Below are positions 58,275 to 64,000 of a stretch of DNA of 64,000 nt, piece by piece. Source of the DNA: Actinoallomurus spadix (GTDB taxonomy: Bacteria; Actinomycetota; Actinomycetes; Streptosporangiales; Streptosporangiaceae); assembly GCF_024055725.1 (NCBI RefSeq), contig NZ_JAMXMX010000004.1:186001-250000 (forward strand). The letters run 5' to 3'. Position 1 is the stretch's first letter. Each line of letters starts with the position of its first letter. The translations under genes and the position numbers were made by a program. A model generated the notes under the pieces. That model was not told the origin of the DNA, searched no databases, and saw nothing but the letters and a program-made list of their open reading frames with translations.

Positions 58275-59336
58275 TCACGCCTCGAACGTCGCGAGGTACC
58301 GGACGTACTCGTCCCGCTCGCCATCGAGCAGCGCGTGCGGGGCACCGTAGACGTGCTCGAAGATCGCTTCGGGCGCGGGGTCCGGCATGTTCCGTACGCC
58401 GTCGCGCAGGCGCGCGGTCAGCCGCCGCGCCTCCGCGTCCACCTCGGCGAAGAACGCGTCGTCGGCGTGTCCCTCGGCGACGAGGAGTCTGCGCAGCCGG
58501 GTGATCGGGTCCTTGCGCCGCCATTCCTCCAGCTCGGTCTCGAGGCGGTAGCGGGTCGGATCGTCGGACGTGGTGTGGCTGCCCATCCGGTAGGTGAACG
58601 CCTCGATCAGCGTCGGCCCCTGGCCGGCGCGGGCGCGGTCCAGCGCGGCGCGGGTGACGGCGAGGACGGCCAGCACGTCATTGCCGTCCACGCGCACGCC
58701 GGGGAAGCCGAACCCCTCGGCCCGGCGGTAGATCGGCGTACGGGCCTGGTTGTGCACCGGCGTCGAGATCGCGAGCTGGTTGTTCTGGCAGAAGAAGACC
58801 ACCGGGGCCTGGTTCACCGCGGCGAAGACGAATGCCTCCGAGACGTCGCCCTGGCTGGTCCCGCCGTCGCCGAAGTAGGTCATCACGGCGGAATCGGCGG
58901 CGTCCATCGTGACGCCGACGGCGTACCCGACCGCGTGCAGCACCGAGGGACCGATGACGATCGTGTACGGATGGAAGTTGTGGGTGCGGCCGTCCCAGCC
59001 GCCATCGGCCCCGCGCCACAGGCCCATCATGTCGAGCGGGTCCATGCCCCGGCACCAGGCGACACCGTGCTCGCGATAACAGGGGAAGACGTGGTCGTCG
59101 TCGCGCAGGGCGCGGCCGGAGCCGATCTGGGCGGCCTCCTGTCCTTCCAGCGAGGGCCACAGCGCCAGCTCGCCCTGGCGCTGCAGTTTGATCGCCTCCG
59201 CGTCGAAGCCGCGGGTGAGCAGCATGTCCCGGTAGAGCCCGCGCAGCTCTTCGGGCGAGGGATCGATGGCGTACTCGTCGTGCTCGACGCGCTCCCCCGA
59301 CGGGGTGAGCAGCTGGACGAATCCGGCCGTTTCCAA
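58275..59336 (-). CDS. Thiamine-dependent 2-oxoacid dehydrogenase E1 alpha subunit, without beta partner
   Basis: 353 residues, pyruvate or branched-chain type. TPP-magnesium site GDGGTSQGDVSEAF through FFCQNNQLAIS (GDG...NN). RGFDAEAIKLQRQG and TYRMGSHTTSDDPTRY are standard. TTG 59336 has GGAGGAG close upstream and is the likely start. E1 alpha normally needs E1 beta and E2; neither is beside it, as the next gene downstream is DUF1963 and upstream is TetR. The beta subunit must be elsewhere, or this copy is orphaned. Confidence 0.88.
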   Translation of the reverse strand: METAGFVQLLTPSGERVEHDEYAIDPSPEELRGLYRDMLLTRGFDAEAIKLQRQGELALWPSLEGQEAAQIGSGRALRDDDHVFPCYREHGVAWCRGMDPLDMMGLWRGADGGWDGRTHNFHPYTIVIGPSVLHAVGYAVGVTMDAADSAVMTYFGDGGTSQGDVSEAFVFAAVNQAPVVFFCQNNQLAISTPVHNQARTPIYRRAEGFGFPGVRVDGNDVLAVLAVTRAALDRARAGQGPTLIEAFTYRMGSHTTSDDPTRYRLETELEEWRRKDPITRLRRLLVAEGHADDAFFAEVDAEARRLTARLRDGVRNMPDPAPEAIFEHVYGAPHALLDGERDEYVRYLATFEA

Positions 59337-59685
59337 GTCTCCTCCTTCTCCGGGCGTCCGGCGCGCTCGCGGGTCCCGCCGCGCCGGGTCGCCCGCTGCC
59401 GGTCGCGACCGGGAGGGGAGCGGGCGCCGCCGTGCGCGGGCGCCCGGCCGGTCCTGGCCTCGGTGGTGGTGGTGCCGCACTGTGATGCGGACACCGCCGG
59501 ATGGGGTGCGGCTCCGTGCCCTGATATTGCCTGAGCGGCCGAGAGCACGCCAGGACCACTATCGGCCTGCTCCCTCACCTGCCCGATGACCGGCGCGGAA
59601 CGGCGAGACCCCGCCGATGGCGCTGACGTGCGCCGGCCGGGATGGCATACCCGAGCCTCGCGATCGGCGGCTGGGGCGGCCGGTC
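59337..59685. other. 349-base intergenic region upstream of the E1 alpha gene
   Basis: Lies between the TetR stop and the E1 alpha start on the same strand. The ribosome binding site of E1 alpha is at its left edge. An AT-rich CAATATCA around 59523-59530 could be a -10 region, without a clear -35 box. No gene, repeat or strong hairpin recognised. Confidence 0.3.
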
Positions 59686-60279
59686 TCAGCCTTCGGGCCG
59701 TGCCTGTGCCGGTGGGGCGGTCGCGGAGAGGGCGCGCAGGTCGTCGAATGCCTGAAGGAGGTGCGCGTCCAGGCTCCTCTGCGAGGGATCGTCGAGCCAG
59801 GCCTGGGCCGCGTGGTGGAAGGTGCCCCAGCCGGTCTGCGCGGCCAGGCGGGCCAGCCGGTCGGCGACACCGCGCCGCCGCAGCGCCTCCGCCACGGCGT
59901 CGGCCATGGAGGCGGCCTTGGCCAGGTCGCGTTCGCGGAGCGCCGGGGTGGCGGCGATGATCTCCAGCCGCGGCTCGGAGAACGGGCGGTTCTCCTCGAG
60001 GATCCGCGCGGCCTTCCGGAAGGCCCACAGCAGGATCTCCAGCGGCTGCAGACCCTCCGGTGCTTCGACCACCGCCTCGATCAGCGCGGCGCGCAGGTCG
60101 GCCTCGCCGTCGAAGAGCACCTCGCGCTTGTCCGGGAAGTGCCGGAAGAACGTGCGCTCGTTCACGCCGGCCCGCGCGGCGATCTCCGCCGCGGTGGTCT
60201 GGTCGAACCCGCGCTCACGGAACAGGTCCAGGGCCGCCTGCTGCAGGCGGCGGCGCGCTTGTACTCCGCTCCGAGGCAC
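59686..60279 (-). CDS. TetR family transcriptional repressor
   Basis: 197 residues. DNA-binding domain 5-55: LQQAALDLFRERGFDQTTAAEIAARAGVNERTF (HTH, split at the turn) and FFRHFPDKREVLF. The C-terminal ligand domain ends AWLDDPSQRS. Divergent from an SDR gene, with palindromic operators between. The start at 60279 precedes the first helix by seven residues. Likely represses both genes and is released by a small ligand, perhaps the SDR substrate. Confidence 0.88.
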   Translation of the reverse strand: MPRSGVQARRRLQQAALDLFRERGFDQTTAAEIAARAGVNERTFFRHFPDKREVLFDGEADLRAALIEAVVEAPEGLQPLEILLWAFRKAARILEENRPFSEPRLEIIAATPALRERDLAKAASMADAVAEALRRRGVADRLARLAAQTGWGTFHHAAQAWLDDPSQRSLDAHLLQAFDDLRALSATAPPAQARPEG

Positions 60280-60301
60280 ACCCCGATGGTACCGGAGACG
60301 C

Positions 60302-60383
60302 CAGTCACCGACACTACGTTGCGCCAGTCACTGGCGCTACGTGTAGAGTCAGTGACTGGCGCTAAGAAGCGCCAGAAACTGGC
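60302..60383. promoter_or_regulatory. TetR operator array between tetR and SDR genes
   Basis: GCGCCAGTCACTGGCGC (60321-60337) is a perfect odd palindrome. GCGCCAGAAACTGGC (60369-60383) is a second site, and CAGTGACTGGCGC (60350-60362) and CCAGTCAC (60301-60308) are further half sites. All share CCAGT/ACTGG arms and lie within 100 bases between divergent genes. Confidence 0.75.
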
Positions 60384-60403
60384 ATTACGCGGGAGAGTGT
60401 TCC

Positions 60404-61315
60404 ATGCATGTCTTCGTCACCGGGGGCTCCGGCCTGACGGGCCCCACCGTCGTCGCCGAGCTCATCGCGGCCGGCCACTCCGTCACCGGGCTGGCCCGCT
60501 CGGACGCCGCGGCCGCCCGGCTGGAGTCACTGGGCGCCACGCCCCACCGCGGCTCCCTGGACGACCTCGACAGCCTGCGCCGTGGCGCCGAGGCCGCCGA
60601 CGGCGTTCTGCACATGGCGTTCGGCGGCGACTTCGCCGACCCCGACGACATGATGCGGCGCGACCGAGCCGCGATCGAGACGCTCGGCCGGACGCTGGAA
60701 GGTTCGGGCAGACCGTTCGTCAGCACGTCGGGCACGCTGGTCATGCCCGCCGGCCGGGAGACCACCGAGAAGGACGAGCCCGACCTGGACGGGATCGCCG
60801 CCTTCCGGATCCCCGGCGAGCGGGCCTGCCTGGACTTCGCCGCCCGGGGAGTGCGCGCGAGCGTGGTGCGGCTCGCTCCCACCGTCCACGGGCCCCGCGA
60901 CTACGGCTTCATCGGCATGCTCGTCGACACCGCGCGGAAGACCGGCAGGTCGGTCTACGTCGGCGACGGCGCCAACCGGTGGCCCGCCGTCCACCGGCAG
61001 GACGCCGCGGTCCTCTTCCGCCTGGCACTGGAGAAGGCCCCCGCGGGCAGCGTCCTGCACGGAGTCGCCGAGAGCGGCGTCCCCTTCAAGGGCATCGCCG
61101 AGACGATCGCCCGCGGCCTGAGCCTGCCCGCCGTCTCACTGACCCCCGACGAGGCCGCCACGCACTTCCCCAGCCCGTTCATGGCCACCGTGTACGGGTT
61201 CGACGCACCCGTCTCCAGCACCCACACCCAGGACCTGCTCGGCTGGTCGCCCGCCCACCCGGCACTCCTCGACGACATCGAACACGGCGACTACCTCACC
61301 CCGCCGGCGTCCTGA
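60404..61315 (+). CDS. NAD(P)-dependent epimerase/dehydratase (extended SDR)
   Basis: 303 residues. GGSGLTGPTVVAEL binds the cofactor. VSTSGTLVMPAGR and VVRLAPTVHGPRDYGF are typical of the extended SDR group annotated SDR family oxidoreductase; the classical Tyr-x-x-x-Lys is not evident and the region reads IPGERACLDF. Regulated by the divergent TetR via the operators just upstream. ATG 60404. A perfect terminator hairpin lies directly after the stop. Substrate unknown. Confidence 0.82.
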   Translation: MHVFVTGGSGLTGPTVVAELIAAGHSVTGLARSDAAAARLESLGATPHRGSLDDLDSLRRGAEAADGVLHMAFGGDFADPDDMMRRDRAAIETLGRTLEGSGRPFVSTSGTLVMPAGRETTEKDEPDLDGIAAFRIPGERACLDFAARGVRASVVRLAPTVHGPRDYGFIGMLVDTARKTGRSVYVGDGANRWPAVHRQDAAVLFRLALEKAPAGSVLHGVAESGVPFKGIAETIARGLSLPAVSLTPDEAATHFPSPFMATVYGFDAPVSSTHTQDLLGWSPAHPALLDDIEHGDYLTPPAS

Positions 61316-61320
61316 CCACC

Positions 61321-61362
61321 TCGTACGTCTGCTCCGGAGCCCGCCCCGGAGCAGACGTACGA
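61321..61362. terminator. Bidirectional terminator between SDR and RiPP P450 genes
   Basis: TCGTACGTCTGCTCCGG (61321-61337) pairs perfectly with CCGGAGCAGACGTACGA (61346-61362) around eight bases. It lies between convergent gene ends and isolates the RiPP locus on its 3' side. Confidence 0.9.
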
Positions 61363-61384
61363 GCCGTAGGCAGGGACGTCGTTC

Positions 61385-62653
61385 TCAGCGGGGATCGACC
61401 AGGAGCTCGCACCCGATGGGGGTGAGCGTGGCGCGGGCGTCGGTCCGCACGTCACCGTCGACGCGGAACCTCAGCCGCTGCAGGAGGACCGCGATCATCG
61501 TGATCACCTCGGTGCGGGCGAAACGCGCTCCCAGGCACCGCCGCGGGCCCGCGCCGAACGGCACGTACGCGCCTGGCGGCGGGGAGAAGTGCTCCCACCT
61601 GTGCAGGTCGAACCGCTCCGGCTCGGGATAGCACCCGGCGACCCGGTGTGTGACCCAGAAGGGGATGACGACGCGCGAGCCCGGCGGCAACGTCCACGAT
61701 CCGCAGGCGGCGCCCTCCCCCACCACCCGCTCCACGACCCAGCTCGCCGGCCATAGCCGCAGCGTCTCGTCGACGGCCCAGCCGAGCTCGGGCGGCTCCG
61801 GCTCGCCGCTGCGCCACCGATCCGCCGCGGCTCTCGCCGTCTCCTGCTGCTCCTGGTGGCGCGCCAGCTCGACGAGCGCCCACGCCGTCGCCGCCGCCGG
61901 GATCCCGTGCGCGGCGAGGAGTATCGAGGTCAGCGCGTCGACCACGGCGGCGTCGTCGAGACCACCGCGGTAGAGCACGTCGACGAGCCCGCCTTCGCCG
62001 TCGCTCTTCGCCGTGGACAGCAGTGTGGCGTGCATCCTCTTGAGCCGCCGGCTCGCGCGCCACTCCCGTTGCTGGATCGGCTTCACCCAGGCCGGGAACT
62101 CGTACGGACTCGCGATGATCGGGAAGAGTGCCTCCAGCATCGCCTGCGCCGTCTCCGGGACGGCGGAGGCGTCCCGGGTGCCGAAGCAGAAGCGGGCGAC
62201 CGACGCCGAGGTGACCTCCGCGAAGGTCGCCATCAGGTCGTCGACGCGGCGCCGCCGGCGCAGTCGCTCGGACAGTTTGCCGGCCGTCCCGGTGAGCCAG
62301 CGCGCGTGGTCTTCGAGCATCTCGGCCGTCATGCCGACGATGGCCGTCCTCCGGGTGGACATCCACGCGTCGAGCTGCGCGGAACCCGGCGTCGCCGTGG
62401 ATCTTCTTCGTCTCAGGTCGCGATCCAGGAAGTACGTCCGGTTGGTGTTCCGGAGTACGGCGTGGACCTCCTCAGGGCCCGTCACCAAGATGGCGCCCGG
62501 CCAGAGCCGCACCACCGGCCCGTACCGGCGCGCCGTCTCGTAGAAGAATCCGAGCCGATCGTTCTTGTAGGAATGCACCGCGTCGGCGCGGTCGAGGTCA
62601 AGGGCGGGTATCTCATCGATATTCCGCGTGGTCTTGCTGACGTCAACAGTCAT
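61385..62653 (-). CDS. Cytochrome P450, likely RiPP cross-linking enzyme
   Basis: 422 residues. Heme loop FGAGPRRCLG (Cys373), ExxR in DETLRLW, PERFDLHRW before the heme. The I-helix reads AAHGIPAA (247-254): the usual acid-Thr pair for oxygen activation is absent, an arrangement compatible with radical coupling P450s. It lies 89 bases after a 31-residue peptide gene in the same direction, with a hairpin between. In atropopeptide, biarylitide and cittilin loci a single P450 beside a tiny precursor gene makes the biaryl or C-N links between aromatic residues; the same role is inferred. ATG 62653; weak ribosome binding site. Confidence 0.85.
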   Translation of the reverse strand: MTVDVSKTTRNIDEIPALDLDRADAVHSYKNDRLGFFYETARRYGPVVRLWPGAILVTGPEEVHAVLRNTNRTYFLDRDLRRRRSTATPGSAQLDAWMSTRRTAIVGMTAEMLEDHARWLTGTAGKLSERLRRRRRVDDLMATFAEVTSASVARFCFGTRDASAVPETAQAMLEALFPIIASPYEFPAWVKPIQQREWRASRRLKRMHATLLSTAKSDGEGGLVDVLYRGGLDDAAVVDALTSILLAAHGIPAAATAWALVELARHQEQQETARAAADRWRSGEPEPPELGWAVDETLRLWPASWVVERVVGEGAACGSWTLPPGSRVVIPFWVTHRVAGCYPEPERFDLHRWEHFSPPPGAYVPFGAGPRRCLGARFARTEVITMIAVLLQRLRFRVDGDVRTDARATLTPIGCELLVDPR

Positions 62654-62694
62654 TGATCGACCAGTTTCCCAGCGAACCCGCTGATCACCGGATC

Positions 62695-62731
62695 GGCGCC
62701 TCCCGCCGGGAGCAGGAAGGCGGGAGACGCC
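62695..62731 (-). terminator. Intercistronic hairpin between RiPP precursor and P450
   Basis: GGCGCCTCCCGCC (62695-62707) and GGCGGGAGACGCC (62719-62731) pair over 13 positions with one mismatch around an 11-base loop. It starts 12 bases after the precursor stop codon and lies before the P450 start. It could act as a partial terminator or 3' stabiliser, keeping peptide message in excess of enzyme message. Confidence 0.7.
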
Positions 62732-62742
62732 GGGCCCTCGGC

Positions 62743-62838
62743 TTAATGCCAGATGTAGCTGGCGGGATGCTCCTTGATTCCCACCATGCGCGCGAGCTTG
62801 AGAATCAAGCGACTGAGCGGGGACGCCTGCTTGGTCAC
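62743..62838 (-). CDS. RiPP precursor peptide, atropopeptide-like (core ASYIWH)
   Basis: 31 residues, too short for usual gene callers. GTG 62838 has an excellent GGAGGGAGG ribosome binding site (62844-62852) five bases away, and a promoter further up. The leader (2-25) is a basic amphipathic helix with SRLILKLARMVGIKEHP; the C-terminus ends ASYIWH. Tryptorubin A, the founder of the atropopeptides, is made from a core AWYIWY by one P450; here Ala, Tyr, Ile and Trp align and Trp2/Tyr6 are Ser/His. The aromatic set Tyr28, Trp30, His31 also recalls the YxH/YxW cores of biarylitides. The P450 follows directly downstream. A protease for leader removal is not identified. Confidence 0.85.
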   Translation of the reverse strand: MTKQASPLSRLILKLARMVGIKEHPASYIWH

Positions 62839-62874
62839 TGCAACCTCCCTCCGCTTTCGAGCGGTACACAAATC

Positions 62875-62903
62875 ACAGTAAAGCGCAGTCATATGGCCGT
62901 CAA
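62875..62903 (-). promoter_or_regulatory. Vegetative-type promoter of the RiPP precursor gene
   Basis: On the - strand TTGACG (62898-62903), a 17-base spacer, and TACTGT (62875-62880). Both boxes and the spacing match the housekeeping consensus well. Transcription would begin about 30 bases before the start codon, in an AT-rich patch between the serine hydrolase stop and the peptide. Confidence 0.65.
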
Positions 62904-62936
62904 TCGGCAAGCCGAATATCGGTATGCCTAGAATCG

Positions 62937-64000
62937 CTACTCGTGCGGGGGCGCGCACAGCGCGTCGTCGACCAGCGTGTTCTCGGCCTCTTCCACGCGC
63001 ACGACGTAGTCCTGCGATTCGGCGATGGCGCCCGTCATGGAGAGCGTGACGCTGCGCCGGCCGTCGGCGGTGACGCCGGTGGCGGTGATCCAGCCGGAGT
63101 CGCCGCCCTCGTGGCCCCAGTAGACGCCGCCGCACGACAGGGGGCGCGAGAAGAGCCCGAGTCCGTCACGGGCGCCCGGCATGAGCGGTTCGAACGCCGT
63201 GCCGACCGGGATGGTCCGCTTCATCTGCGCCAGTTGCGCCGGTCGCAGGAGCCGGCCGCCGAGCAGGGCGCGGAAGAACCGGTCGAGGTCGGCGGTGGTG
63301 GAGACGAGCCCGGCCTCTCCGTTGCCGGCCAGGCCGACCTGCTCGGTGACGTCGATGAGCGGTTCGCCGGGCTGCCATCTCTGGTAGGTCTCGGCATGGG
63401 GCCGGGGCAGCGTGGGGGACGCGCCCGGCCAGAAGGTGTGCTGGAGGCCGAGCGTCCGGACGATCCGGTCCCGTACCTCCTCGTGCCAGGGGTGCCCGGT
63501 GACCCGCTGGATGACCATGCCGAGCAGGGCGTAGCCGGTGTTGGAGTAGCTCCAGTCCGTGCCGGGCCGGAAGTCCGGCCGCTGGCGCATCGCCCGTGCG
63601 ACGAGCTGCTCGGCGGTGTAGGTGTCGTACCGGTGCTGGTAGAAGTCCTCCTTCGAGGTGTAGTCGGGGTAGTCGTCGTGAGTGCCGCTGGTGTGCTGGA
63701 GCAGGTGGCGGAGGGTGATCGCGCGGCCGTCGTTGCCGTTTCCGCGCACCACGCCGGGCAGCCATCGCTCGACCGTGTCGTCCAGGGAGAGCCGGCCCTC
63801 GCCGGCCAGCTGCAGGATCACGGTGGCCGTGAACGTCTTGGTGACGCTGGCGATCCGGAAGTAGCCGTTCGGAGGGACCGGCCGCCGGCTCGTCACGTCG
63901 GTGACGCCACTGGTGGCGGTGACGTTCCGGCCGTCAGAGGTGACCAGGCGGGCCTGCACTCCCGTCACGCCGAGTGCGGTGATCGCGTCGGCGTCGCGCC
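62937..64000 (-). CDS. Beta-lactamase-fold serine hydrolase (DD-peptidase-like), partial
   Basis: The open frame continues past the right edge, so the N-terminus (probably with a signal peptide) is missing; at least 354 residues are inside. S12 motifs: ASVTKTFTATV (Ser and Lys of SxxK), YSNTGYALLG (YxN) and YWGHEGGDSGW (the HxG-type third motif). LRHLLQHTSG is also typical. Likely an exported D-alanyl-D-alanine carboxypeptidase or esterase. It ends 98 bases before the RiPP precursor on the same strand; whether it helps process the peptide is unknown, since the precursor has its own promoter. Confidence 0.88.
   Translation of the reverse strand, partial: RDADAITALGVTGVQARLVTSDGRNVTATSGVTDVTSRRPVPPNGYFRIASVTKTFTATVILQLAGEGRLSLDDTVERWLPGVVRGNGNDGRAITLRHLLQHTSGTHDDYPDYTSKEDFYQHRYDTYTAEQLVARAMRQRPDFRPGTDWSYSNTGYALLGMVIQRVTGHPWHEEVRDRIVRTLGLQHTFWPGASPTLPRPHAETYQRWQPGEPLIDVTEQVGLAGNGEAGLVSTTADLDRFFRALLGGRLLRPAQLAQMKRTIPVGTAFEPLMPGARDGLGLFSRPLSCGGVYWGHEGGDSGWITATGVTADGRRSVTLSMTGAIAESQDYVVRVEEAENTLVDDALCAPPHE

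Noticed and set aside
61385-62838. Idea that the RiPP locus belongs to the sulfation/glycoside cluster
   Set aside because: About 7 kb of unrelated redox and regulatory genes and strong terminators at 52904 and 61321 separate them.

Overview
The window is a high-GC actinomycete chromosome segment. Almost every gene uses G/C in third codon positions. Actinobacterial hallmarks include a SigK/RskA-like pair, an ECF41 (SigJ-type) sigma factor, a mycothiol-dependent nitroreductase homologue, and PucR and MmyB-type regulators. The genus cannot be fixed from the sequence; a Streptosporangiales-like filamentous actinomycete is plausible. I saw no rRNA, tRNA, CRISPR array or insertion sequence.

Layout. 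(1) 1-7.1 kb: start of an aldo/keto reductase leaving the window leftward, then a tight + strand run of an exported DUF4331 protein, a TPR protein, a NicO-type metal exporter, a SigK-like sigma factor, its RskA-like anti-sigma factor and a membrane Ser/Thr kinase. (2) 7.2-25.5 kb: one long - strand array for scavenging peptides and D-amino acids. It holds two beta-lactamase-fold peptidases (one fused to an S9 peptidase), a family-5 peptide ABC importer, an M20 peptidase, a GNAT acyltransferase and an N-succinylamino acid racemase. GNAT, racemase and M20 together match the known D- to L-amino acid conversion route. A PucR regulator and an exported GH2 glycosidase end the array. (3) 25.7-31.4 kb: YcnI with a copper-type membrane protein behind a BlaI/CopY-like operator, and two divergent exported BNR-repeat proteins. 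(4) 31.5-34.7 kb: an ECF41 sigma factor and an NAD(P)-binding target gene, each preceded by a TGTCACA-N16-TGTC promoter, with decaying genes between them (VOC fragment, ferritin-like/CDGSH pseudogene, truncated cupin).

(5) 36.0-54.0 kb: secondary metabolism. It opens with arylsulfotransferase, type III PKS and PAPS sulfotransferase, the same trio used for two-step sulfation in caprazamycin-type antibiotics. A glycoside-type cluster follows: an A-PCP-reductase NRPS-like protein, a P450, an ABC exporter and an MFS pump in one run; then a sugar 3-dehydratase of the E1/SpnQ type, an epimerase/ketoreductase, two paralogous glycosyltransferases and a TylF-type O-methyltransferase. (6) 54.1-61.4 kb: redox and regulatory genes (nitroreductase homologue, XRE/SDR pair, DUF1963, an orphan E1 alpha subunit, TetR/SDR pair with clear operators).

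(7) 61.4-62.9 kb holds the most unusual item: a 31-residue peptide gene with a strong ribosome binding site and its own promoter, ending HPASYIWH. An intercistronic hairpin and then a cytochrome P450 gene follow. The C-terminal hexapeptide ASYIWH resembles the tryptorubin core AWYIWY, so this looks like a two-gene atropopeptide-like RiPP locus with a new core. A serine hydrolase gene runs off the right edge.
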